Shown here in pieces: positions 1-11,120 of a DNA stretch of 64,000 nt. The translations under genes were made by a program, and so were the position numbers. Within the stretch, counting starts at the first letter, position 1, and the number at the start of each line of letters is the position of its first letter. The DNA is from Lagopus muta (Eukaryota > Chordata > Aves > Galliformes > Phasianidae), in NCBI RefSeq assembly GCF_023343835.1, contig NC_064437.1, positions 47,965,972 to 48,029,971 on the forward strand, read 5' to 3'. A model generated the notes under the pieces. It was not told the origin of the DNA. It ran no database searches and saw only the letters and a list, made by a program, of their open reading frames with translations.

Positions 1-1194
1 ACCAGAACTCTTTACTCTGGGAAGAAATTGCATTCTTCAGGCAGCATTTATTGCCTTACAGGAATAAAGTATGCAGAGTCCCTCTCTCTCTCCATAGAGG
101 GATTAGGTGACACCACACTTCTGTCAAGACTTAACAGGGAATGAAACAGGTTCACTGTAAGTTACCCACCTCTGAGCAACTGTTTCTGAGCCGCACATAG
201 AACCCCAAAGACAAACAACAAGGAAGAACTCTCTTGTAGCAAACAAGTTCCAATATTAAAAGTCCTGTCGTTATGAAATCTTCAGAAAACAGAGAGATCT
301 ATCGCTCCCTTGGTTCTTTTTCCCCCACTGCACCAAGGGGAAATAATGTCAGCCAAGCAGCATTATTTCTGACAGGTTCTGTTTCTGCAGCATTCACAGC
401 TTTCAGTTAACTCAGGCAGAGGAGGCTAATTGTGAAATCACTACCTAACATAGAGTACAGCACTCTATATGCAGAAGAAAAAAAATTGTATATTCTCAAA
501 TGCCGAGTTAGAATGGAGTATGAAAGGAGTTCTGTAAGGATACCTTTCTGAGAGCATGAGAGTTCTCTAGCCCCTAGGAGTTCAGATGCAAGTGAACTCA
601 GCAAAAGATTTATTAAAAAACAAAACAAAACAAAAAAACCAGAAAAGGATGTCTACAAGCACATTGCTCAGAAGAGAAAGGGCAAGGAAAGCATAATCGC
701 TCTTGTAAGCAAAAAAATGCAATGACAGACATAGGGAAGGCTGAGGTGCCCAGTGCCCTTACTCAATCTTTGCTGGTGGTCTGGCTTTCCGTATCTCTTG
801 TGTCCCTAAACCTCTGGGCACAGTCTGGAGGATCAAAATCCCTTCCACTGTAAGATAAGGATGAGTCTGAGGCCACCCGAAGAGGCTGAATGCATACAAG
901 TCTGGGGGGCCTGATAACACGCATCCCAGGCTCAGAGCCTTGCTAGATATGAGCACAGACCAGGAGGAAGACTCACTGAGATCAACCCTGTGGAGAAGAA
1001 CTCGAGGGTACCAGTGGACCAGAAGCACTAGAAGTGAGCTAACAGCACACACTCACAGCCCAGAAAGCAAAGGGTATCCCAGGCTGCATCAAGAAAGGGA
1101 GGGATGTCAGGAAAAGGGAGGCAATCATCCCCCTCTATTCTGCCCTCACAAGGCACCATCTGGAGCCCTGTGCCTGGGGCCCTCAGCATGAGAG
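1..1194. other. Non-coding flank 3' of ALOX5
   Basis: No exon, RNA gene or repeat family is recognised. Open frames here are short, overlap on both strands and show no known protein. Confidence 0.6.
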
Positions 1195-1991
1195 AGAATG
1201 TGGAGCTCATGGAGTGGGTCCAGAGAAAAGCCCCAAAATGAGCAAAGAACTGCAGCAGCCTTCCTATCAAGAAATTTGTGGGAATTGGGTTTGCTTACCT
1301 CAGAGAAGAAAATGCCCCTTTATGGCTTCTAGCTCTTGAAGGGAACTTACAAAAAGGAGGGGGAACCAACTTTTTACATGGTCTGTGATGGGAAGTACAG
1401 CAATAACAGCAGGGTGGCAAAGCCCTCGGCTGCAGCAAATGAGAACAAGCCCAAACACAGCAGCAGCTGTGGATGCAGAAACAAAGTAGCGTCTTACCTG
1501 CAAAATGCCTTCAGGAGGCAGGAATTGCCAGCAAGACACTCTCTCTTCCACTGCCAACTCTTAAATGAGGTCTGGAAAGGGGTGGATCCTGGCTCCACCC
1601 CTCCCAGTCCTTCAGCTGCATTGCATGCACCTGAGCTTCTCTGGGTTGGCCCCACCTTCTCACCGGGTGCTCGATCACCTGTTCAAGCTGTGATTTGGCA
1701 TTTCCATACAACCTGATAGTGACAGGATCAGGCAGAATGGCTTCAAACTAAGAGAGAGGAGACTTAGGTTAGGTATTAGGAGGCAGGAATTTTTTACTCG
1801 AGACACTGGCATTGAGACATCGGCACAGGATGCCTGGCAAAGTTGTGATTAACTCATCTCTGGAGGCATTCAAGGCCAGGCTGTATGGGGCTCTGGGCAG
1901 CACGATTGAGTGGGTGGCAGCCTGGCCCATGGCAGAGGTGTTCGAGCTCAGTAATCTTCAGGGTGTGATCCATTCTGTGATAGAAATGGAT
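1195..1991 (+). mobile_element. CR1 LINE 3' fragment, diverged and interrupted
   Basis: CR1 3'-end sequence is visible in two blocks. One (about 1195-1385) runs from a ggagctcatggag-like motif to ggaacttacaaaaaggaggg. The other (about 1712-1991) runs from ctgatagtgacagg through the aggcattcaaggccaggctg motif to an eroded ccattctgtgat tail. About 325 unrelated bases separate them. Confidence 0.8.
1386..1711. other. Unidentified insert splitting the CR1 copy
   Basis: This segment does not match the CR1 consensus I know, yet lies exactly where CR1 sequence should continue. It holds a 9-base perfect inverted repeat (1578-1586 with 1594-1602, 7-base loop). The seven bases ctgtgat occur near both ends, a possible target duplication. 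The identity of the insert is unknown. Confidence 0.5.
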
Positions 1992-4012
1992 CAACTGAGG
2001 CCAAGCCAACTGTTGTTTGTTTGTTTGTTTTTAACATCACATCGAGATGCAACATCATAAGCCATTCCTAAGTTCAGAGCAGAGCCCTGTTGTTGATTTT
2101 GATCAGATTTTCTTTTGATGAAATTTTATTCAGCTTTTGGAAAAGTATTCATTGGACAAGTGACGTATAGGTATCTCCAGCCATTTTCCACTCCCTAGCA
2201 AGGCAATAGTGTTCAAGTCAGTCAACGATCGCATCACTGGACTCATGTACAGTTCATTAACTTTTTCTAGCTAGTATTCTAACAAGTAATAAAATACAGA
2301 CCACAAATTCCCCTTGAAATACAACAGCACACTTGATACAAGGACTATATAAGCACTAAAATAAATAATGCTGCATGAAAGAAATGTACAAAATAAATCA
2401 ACTTCCTTATTGTCAAGGTAAGCCTAGATAGGGTATGTAATGTCACATAGGTTGCGTCACCAACTGACAACAGAAACGTACCATTTTACCATGGAAGTCA
2501 TGTTCTCTGGCTTCATTTTGAAATGATTTCCAGGTTAATTGGAAGTAAATAATTAGTCACAGCTACTGATTAATTAATTGATTCTAAACTAAGTTAGAAG
2601 AATTAAGGGACTGCTACCTGTTTCTTACTCCAGTGGGGACAGATAATGAGAAGCGCAGTTCCGTTTGTCCAGCGGCACCCAAAAGTGAACTGGCTTCAAT
2701 CACAACTAGGGCAAAGCTCAAAGCTACTTGTGTTCACTTTATTTTCTTTCCAGTGAAGTGGCTGAGTGTCTGTGAATGTTTCTGATGCTGCTGTGAGCTG
2801 GGCACAGCTAACAGAGGCGTTCCCACCAGGCTGTTCTCTCAATGCCCCTCTTCATTGGGAACTGAAGCTAGAAATCTCTGGGCAACAAAAGAACAAGGAG
2901 ATCGCTTACCAAATTCTGGTGTGATTTCCAGATTGGCCTTGGGAAACTTTACTGACTGTCAACTAAAATAAGTACTTCTTGATCTGAGTAGACAAAAGCA
3001 TTATTTGCAGGGCTTTCTAAAATATATATATATAATAATGTGAAACTGAAATTCTGACCATAACTGAGAACTCCAGATACAGACTGTAGACATTAGGAAG
3101 AAGAATGCCAGGAAAAGGAGGATGTGAGCTCAACAAGCCTCCTAGAAAGAAGAAATGGAGTGAAGATCTATGAAATGTAAATGGAGCACCATTTTCAGCA
3201 AGTGGTCAGTGACATATGAGCTCCAACTTTGTGTTGGAGAGCTGCATGGGGACATGTATCCTACAGTACCAGAGTGTTTGGATGGCTTCTACATTTCCCA
3301 GGCACAAAATCCAGAGTAATGAGCCAGCATTAAATAGATTTTTAGGGAGCTTCCTGTTGGGAAATTTTCAAGCTCAGTTTTGAAAGATGGAGAGTGCAGA
3401 TATACTTGAATACAAAACAGCCAGGTGGCCGGAAATGAGCTGTGCTTCCATGTGGAAAATCTTGGAAGAAGCCTCTCTGTCGCTCATTTCAGCAGATTTA
3501 CATCAGCCAGAAGACATCTCCTTCTAGCAACTTGTATCCATTTTCTCATCCTAGCAATACACAGCCAGTGTTTCAACTTGGGTGCCATAAATCACCCAAA
3601 ATAGAAAATGTGGGTCCACAAACAACAACAAAAAAAAGGGGAAGACTAAGATTTTTTTATTTTTATTTATTTATTTGTGACTACTATTCTTGTGACTGCA
3701 GGAATAACAGCCTCGTGGTATAATAACAGTAGGATTTAGGCATCTGTGGCAGGAGAAACACTGAAGATTTCACTGTGGATTCAAGATAAGCCAAACATTT
3801 CAATCTCTTTCTTGTTTTAACGTAGGAATGCACCTACGTGGGATTCGTTTCTTTCTTAGTTCTCAGTAACAAAGTATGCATTGAGTGGCCTAAACCTTTA
3901 ATTGGGAAAATGGTCTAAGTCAAGTGCTGGATTATTATAAATAATAATAACAAAAATCTTTCAGTAAGGAAAAGATAAGCGTTCTTTTTGAATGCAAACA
4001 TAATAATTTAAA

Positions 4013-4031
4013 ATAATAATAATAATAATAA
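4013..4031. repeat. (AAT)n microsatellite
   Basis: Six to seven perfect copies of the triplet lie in an A/T-rich context. Confidence 0.9.
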
Positions 4032-4419
4032 TCTGAGGCACAGGACCCGAAGAGACCTTTTCATCACAGTTTCATGCAATAGTTCTCTCATCAGCTCTGA
4101 ACACGTGAGCCTCTGTAACTCAGAAAGCTTTCTTTTTTTCTTTTCAAGGATACAATATCCACTTTCTTGGCAAGTTTATAACTTTGGATCTCTCTCTCGC
4201 CTGCACAGATTCTTCTCTAAAGAAACCAATGTCCTTTCAGCAAGTCAGAAAAAAACCCGAGCCCCTCTTTAGATTCCAAATCCAGAAGCATTCGATTCTG
4301 CGACTCTGCTAAGCAGTGTGACACAACGTATTTGTTGTCATCAACATCTCACGGTTCTCCCGCCCCAGTTTTTTCTCTGCTTAAGCACCAGTGTGCAATC
4401 TTCGGTAGTTCCGGTAGAG

Positions 4420-4443
4420 GGCAATACAATACAATACAATACA
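4420..4443. repeat. (AATAC)n microsatellite
   Basis: Four to five perfect copies of a pentanucleotide. Confidence 0.9.
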
Positions 4444-4859
4444 GCCATTTATCAAAGGCTCTTCAAAATGATTGCCATAACTAGCTCCTACAGAAAGCCT
4501 CAGGCTTTCCTCTTGTGTTGTTTAGGGTTGGTGTTCTAACGCCAAATATTTGCAACTCTATTTTTTTTTTTTTTTAATCCCGGGAAAGCTCATATCGTCC
4601 TGCAATACCCTCCTGCAATAGATTAATGTGCTATAGAGCACTGCAGTCACAGAGCTTGGGTAGACATGCAGGCCCTGCATTGCTCTCTGCATACAGCCCA
4701 TGGCTACATCCCACTGCTGTGGGACTCGTCTTTCTCCTGTGGCTGAAAAAAAAAAGAAGTGAGCCCTCTGTGTGAATGGACCTGGAGGTCAATTCAGCAA
4801 ATGTTAGCAATGTATTTTAAGATTTCTAGTAATGAGGAGTCAGTGTGGCTCACTGGGAC

Positions 4860-4909
4860 AAAATAAATAAATAAATAAATAAATAGATGGACAGATAGAT
4901 GGATAGATG

Positions 4910-4957
<48 letters not shown>
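4860..4957. repeat. Compound (AAAT)n-(GATA)n microsatellite
   Basis: About six AAAT units pass into imperfect GATG/GACA/GATA units and then a pure GATA run of more than ten copies. It is likely polymorphic in length. Confidence 0.95.
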
Positions 4958-4959
<2 letters not shown>

Positions 4960-6681
4960 GAGCTGTACCCACCCCAGGAACAGGAATGCTGTCTACACAA
5001 AATGACTCAGTGTTTTTATACTGATAACCATGGAATGAGAGATGACAGTGAGCTTGTAGTCATCCACGTAAAGCCATGTCTATGTGCTAATTATTGGAAA
5101 AAACACTGCATGAGAGGCATGTCAGACTAGTCTAGGCAAACATTTGACCTCCTGGAAGCACTGAGTTCGAGTTTCAGGCTGGGAGCAGTGGGAATCACTA
5201 CTCACAACACAGCTCCATGACTTGCTGACTTGTAAAGAGGAGATCTTGGTGCTTGTCTTTTGCCTTGAAGTTGCCTAGCTTCACTAATTTCTGCAAACCA
5301 CAAAAACAAGACCTTAGATGAAAAAGGAATGACCTTGGCCCTTGAGACTTGCTACAGCAAGTAGAGATGTTGAGATGTCTACTGAAACTTAAAGGGCTTT
5401 TCCTGCTCTGACTGTGATTTGAAGTACAAGATTAATAAAACCTACTGCAACTATTCTCAGACCCGTGTAGAATTTAGAAACACTAACAGCATACACATTT
5501 TTCTGTCATCTAACATGTTGAATTCTTGCTGTTTTCGTCTTGTCAGCTTCAAAGATATCTTTCTTTCTTCTATTTGAAACAAAAAAGATGAAACTATCAA
5601 AGTTCTTCTTTCTGGGCATTAATGCCAGATAACCTGAAAAACATGTAACCTCCACCTGAGAAATCTCAATACCAGGAGAGGCATTGGGTAAGACAGCAAT
5701 CCCTCCAGATGGAGGGTTGACATATGAGTACCCTATTCAGAATCCCCGATAGGTTTGACACCCCATGCCTCAAATAGAAGGGAACCCAGCATACAAAATC
5801 AAAATACTGAGTATACTGATGCGAAAGGAATGTCTGATAGGGCCAAATAGAAGGCAACAGCCCAGAGGACTAAAAGGAGGAAACAGGGCCCTTCTTCCTG
5901 GGGCTAGCAGGGACTGGGTCTGGAAAGTTTGATTTTTAACGTACTATTGCCGCCCTCTAGTGCTCTGGATAAGAATCTGCCCGCCACTCCTAGCTACGAG
6001 CTGAGGTTAGGTAAAGAGTCAGTGCTGTTTTCAGGAAGGAACAGAGAGGATAGAAACAGTCAACAACATCTACAACTGAAAAGATGAAAGATAGCTCTGA
6101 GCGGGTGTTAGTCCACATAGTTATCAATTACTTCAAATTAGCTACAACAGTGCAGAGCATGCCAAAACCCTTGCCCATTTTTGTTTCCAGCAGCAACAGC
6201 CTAAAAAAACCCAAATCTTCTGCCATCCCTCTGCTGCATCAAGGCTTGCATCAAGAGTCAGACAGCTGTTGAAGATAAGGTGGCAGTGGTCAATAATGCA
6301 CAACACCTAAAACCAGTCTTGACACCAAAACTGACAGACGGTACCGGGACATTCTAACGTATTATGGATATTAAATTATTTTCTGATTTTCAGGATAACT
6401 TCAGGTCGGCAGTCAGAACATCCCTCATAGCCTCCCAAGTACCCTCCACACATCTCTACTTCTGCTTTGTTGTTTTTTGATTTCAGAAAGCTCATTAACA
6501 TAAAATACATATTAGTCTCAGAAAGGCGATAATAATCTCGTAGAAAGCAAGCAGCCTTCCCAGCATTTGCCAGATAAAGGTATGCTTTGGCTGGAGTTTA
6601 ATTCCTCAGCTGGTGAAGCTCTTCTCTCCTGCCAGTCCTTTGTCCGTAACTCATCATTCTGCCATGCATCTGGACAACTAC

Positions 6682-6892
6682 AGAATCATAGAATCACTAA
6701 GATTGGAACAGACCCCCAAGATCATCCAGTCCAACTGTCCACTTACCAATAACATTTCCCCACTAAACCATGTACTTTAGTACAACATCCAAATGTTTCT
6801 TGAACACATCCAGAGACACTACCATCTCCCTGGGCAGCCCATTCCAGCAACCTGACTGCCCTTTCAGAGAAGAAATTTTTCCTAAGCGTCAG
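6682..6892 (-). mobile_element. CR1 LINE 3' fragment
   Basis: Reverse orientation. The eroded tail aatcatagaatcac is followed by the CR1 segments atcatccagtccaactg and ctgggcagcccattccag. Confidence 0.9.
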
Positions 6893-9800
6893 CTTCAGCT
6901 TTATAAGGAAACTCTAGCAATATGGGAAGGAAATTCAGGCCTTGTGGTCAGCTCACTGATCTGACACTCTTGTTTTGTTGAGTTCTTCCTCTAACTTGTT
7001 GAGTGATTAAGGCCAAATATCTGTAGATGATATTTATCCTGTGCTTGCAGAGTCAGTATACATTCTGTGACATCCACCAGCACTGAAACTACCTTTCCAA
7101 ATGGCAGCTATTTCTCAATCCAGGGACAAACTGTAGATATATATCTCCAGCAGAGTGAAATCCAGCTTAGGAAATAATAACTGAAATAGCTGTTCAATTG
7201 TGGTGGCTGTCCACAGAGTGCTAATAAAAAGATGTAATGTGAACTGACAACAAGTTTAAAGAAAGTCTTACTACAAAAGGCTTCTGGAAATTAAATCTAC
7301 TCAGTTTAGTAAAGGAAAGGGGAAGGATGTAGTAGGGAACCAGTCAGAGAAGGATCCTCAGCCACACAGAGCTACTGCAAGAAGCTGTCTGTTGCAAGAA
7401 GCAGCAACTGCATGCGTGCAGGCTAGGGACATGGCACGTATCTTTAACAGCAAGGAGTGGTTGTGAGTGAGACAAATGAGTGAAGCAACAGAGTGAGCTC
7501 TACTTCAGAAAGTTAGGAGTTTTTTGCAGAGGCAGCTCAAGAGCCTCTACTGAATTTGAAGAGGAAATGTAAATAGCTGTGAGATCAGTCAAAGTGATCA
7601 TAACGCCTTATTCTGGACAAAAAACAAAAACAAAAACAAACACCCATGAGTCAGTTAACATTCAAACTTATCAGCTCTGTCTGATTGTGTGCAATATTTA
7701 TTCCTCTTTATTGTACAAATGATACACAGTAAGCACTCTGTGCTACATCTCAGCACATACAATTACTTCTTAAGATACCACTTAGCTACTCCTGCAGTAG
7801 GAAAATCAGATGCTGATTAAAATTTGCTCTTTAGAAACAAATATTCTGGGGGATGTTTCCTGTTCTGCCCTGTACGCAACGGAGCAAAAAATTCTGAGTA
7901 GCCAAACAGGAACATAAGATCTGCCCACTAGAACTGTATGGGTGTGAATAGGGAACTGAATCACCTTTGGGCAGAGGAATGGGACAGAGCAATGGCAACC
8001 CAACTGGGCAGGTGGCTGGGAGGGTATTCTCTCATGCAACCCAGAAGAGAGCTTGAGAATTAACCTGAATCTCAGTCCGCTAAAGGGGGAAAACATGGGA
8101 GGTCAGTGATGAGAGCAGGGATGGCTGCAGGGGGCTAAGTCCTCCCTGTCACCAATGAGCCCAAAAAATCAAATATTCAGGGAAATGCTTGTCCTCCTGT
8201 TAATGCCTCTTCTTCCTCTCAAGTCCTCCTTTTCTCCTCTTTTTTGTAATTTGTCTGTGGAGAAAGCATTAGGGTTTCTCCTCTACTTGTAAAGCCAAAG
8301 GTGCTGGGAAGTATTCTCCTATTCTCACTACCACTAATGGTGTTTCATAGTTGAAGTGCCCTCTTCTGTGACCAAGCACTGTGAGGAGGACAGAGATAAC
8401 AGAGCCTTCTGAATCTCTGCCAGAGCATTCAGCAGTGAACGACTCCCAGTCGATAAAGAAATCACTGCAACTGGGAAAGACAGCAAGGGTGCTGGAGCTG
8501 AGAAGGCAGGTTACATACTGGCCATCAGCCATCCAGCCAAGACACATGCCACTGACTTTTCAAACCTGTTAAATATCCTTTAAATGTGCATCATCTCACA
8601 TCTATCACTCAGTTGAGTGCACTCACTTGAGACCCACTTCAGAGAGGGTTGGTCCTTTCATGTTTGCCCAGAAGTAATCTTGGGAGTGGACACTACAGGA
8701 CCTTAGAAACATGACCTCAGGGACACATTTGTTCAAGCAGGATGCAGTGAAACAACTCACAGGCCACACACAAGAAGGTCTCTTTCTGGTGAATGCTGAC
8801 TGGTGTAAAGGGAGCAGGGAATAAGCTGGGAGAAAATAATTACTTTGGTATTTGCTCGTATTTGCTTCCTTAATAGTGATAGTGTTACCTTTAACCTCCT
8901 CACATCATTCCACAGCCTCTGCTGCAGTTAAATCAGGCATCCACCTTGAAAGCTGCACAACAAATTCCCCAAACTTCCCCTCAGACCCAGGTCCACAGGG
9001 TGGGATGCAAGGGAACAGATGCAAGAGACCAGGCCTCAGGTTCTCTATATTTTTTCCAGAGAAGTGCTCGACTGTGCAGATCATTATTATAGGAAGGCTG
9101 AGGCAATAAGACATTCACCATATACAGGGGAAGAACATGAGCTAGGAGCATGAACTGGATATATTGCATCAGCTTGTTGTGAAATTCAGCATTTTTTTTT
9201 GTTTCTGTGGTTTGCATGCTATGGTCTCTGGCCCTCTGTCTGTCTTCCATCACCACTTACAATCGCACGCCTTGGTGCCTGCAGCCATCATTCTCATGGG
9301 CTGTGGTAAGAAGAAAACACACAAGTCATAAGCATACTTCCTCAAGAGAAGGAAGTGTCCTCACTGTCCACATTTTTGCTGAAGCTCTTTCACTGGTAGA
9401 AGAAAAAGGAAATCAGACTACCATCAAGGGTCTAAAATAGTTGTCCTTTCTGATTCTGTATTTCATATGAAGCATGAAGGACACTTTAACACCAATCTTA
9501 TTTGAAACTCACAAGAGTGACAGAAATAACTGTATTTTCTCAACATACAGGAGCTTCATTTCTCTACACAACACCTTATCTTCCTTATATAAGCCTTATA
9601 TTCCTAACAAGTTCTCCAAAACATAGAGCATTAGAAAGTGAGTTAAGAAATAAAAGCTAGATTTTCTTATTCAGTTCTGTTTTATTAGCATAAGCAGCTT
9701 TCTCATATATTTAAAAAACAAATAACAAAACAAACACTGCAGCTTACACCACTAGTACAAAAAATCTGGGAAAAATGCAGAAGTGTTATTAATTAAACTA

Positions 9801-10479
9801 CTGCTCTTAGATTTCCTAAACCTCACTTTTCCCTTTTGTTATCTCTGTGACTCCTAACCTTTAACCAAAGCCCAGATACTTGAGCCTAATCATCTCTGAA
9901 TATAACAGTCACAACTCAGACATCTCTAAGGTGGAACAGATTATACTTAATTGGTCAAATCCAAGGATCCTTCTTAGAAGCCATTATTTGACCTTTCTCC
10001 ATAACCTTTATAGAAAGTAGCATTTTCTTCCCTCCCAGAACAAAAGAAGCTGCCCACAATGCCCAGCCTTCTCAGCAATGAAGCTGAGAATACCACTAAG
10101 TCTGTACTTATTACTGTGCCAAGCAAAACATTTGCCATGCATATCAGTGACAGAGAACTCTTCTGGCAGATGCTGAAACAAACCTTACTAGTTTTATGTA
10201 GAAAATACATAGGTACATATAGATAAAATAAGTCATTTCCTATAAACCAGATTTTCTCATTTTAGATGAGAAAAGTGACTTCGCTACAAGAAGGTGATAA
10301 AAACTCTTGTCTGTGTTACAAAAATGCTCTGCTTTTACCTTCATCCTGACTGGAGCATTCAAAGTTGTAGTGAAAATACGTAATGTAAGTTTTTAAATCA
10401 GTTTATGAACAACACACAAACTTGAAAGACTATGAATTCAAGTCATGAGCATCATCTATTAAAAATAGGAAGGATTTAA
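6893..10479. other. Non-coding DNA 3' of ALOX5
   Basis: No exon pattern is seen. AATAAA signals in the ALOX5 sense occur near 7709 and 9686, so part could be an extended 3' UTR. A short CAAAAA run lies at 7617-7640. Confidence 0.5.
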
Positions 10480-10940
10480 AAGACCTGTTTATTGCTCCTG
10501 ATACTATTTTCATTGAATCAGATGAGCGAAATGAGGAATGTGAAGACACCCATCTTCATTCAGTACCTTTTCACTGCTATGTCCAATTCTCACACACAGC
10601 GTGGCAGTACTCAGCTTGAAAGCAGTGTAATTTCTGTGATTTCTTTGTTTTGATTGGGAAAGGGAAAGCTAACACTAATGCAGGTATTGATTCTAAGGGT
10701 AATATAAAAATCTTGGTGATACAAGCTTGTAAAAAATTTGACCTAAGGAGTCGCCAGCTAAACTGTGTGCAAGATTTGTCATAGTTAAATTTGCTTTGAA
10801 AGCCAAAATAGAGCATGGGTCAGCTCCGATGGAGAGGGCATGTTTGTTATTTTACAAATTTCTGAAAGGTCTCTAATGTGAACCATATGTAACAGGAAAA
10901 CATGCACTGGGTTTATGCTCTGCTGAGCTCTCCTTGTTGC
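10480..10940 (-). other. ALOX5: ALOX5 3' UTR (inferred)
   Basis: This is non-coding sequence between the stop and the nearest AATAAA on the minus strand (10493-10488). A UTR of about 450 bases would fit a mammalian ALOX5 3' UTR. The end is inferred from the signal only. Confidence 0.45.
10488..10493 (-). terminator. Candidate ALOX5 polyadenylation signal AATAAA
   Basis: TTTATT on the plus strand reads AATAAA in the ALOX5 sense, about 450 bases after the stop. It is the first canonical hexamer I see after the stop. Further hexamers lie at 9686-9681 and around 7709, so longer UTRs are possible. Confidence 0.4.
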
Positions 10941-11120
10941 TCAAACAGCAACACTGTTGGGAATGCGATTTGGGGACAGGTAGTAGTAAGGGAGCTTTTT
11001 GTTCTTGTTGCGCTCAGTGATGGCGCCGACGATCTCATCCAGATTCTTGCGGAATTTTGCCATCGCCTCTTTCACCGGCTTCTCCACAAAATGTTCATCC
11101 GGATACACGCCCAGAAACAG
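10941..11120 (-). CDS. ALOX5: ALOX5 exon 14 (coding part) and stop
   Basis: This exon starts after a CTAG acceptor and encodes [20 protein letters not shown], then a Lys/Arg-rich helix and [15 protein letters not shown], followed by TGA (10943-10941). The C-terminal residue provides the fifth iron ligand through its carboxylate and is Val here. The Lys-rich segment before LPYYYL reads NKNKK, where human has NKKKQ. The serine of LSPNR, a reported phosphosite, is kept. Confidence 0.97.
   Translation of the reverse strand: MFLGVYPDEHFVEKPVKEAMAKFRKNLDEIVGAITERNKNKKLPYYYLSPNRIPNSVAV

Larger units (their letters stand above)
1992..6680. other. Non-coding intergenic DNA with simple repeats
   Basis: AT-rich sequence without recognisable exons. 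It contains a TTTG run near 2015, an AAT run near 4014, an AATAC run near 4422 and the compound tetranucleotide array at 4860. Confidence 0.6.

Noticed and set aside
1336-1716. 126-codon open frame on the plus strand
   Set aside because: It runs from CR1 sequence into the unidentified insert, so it is a chance frame through repeat DNA.
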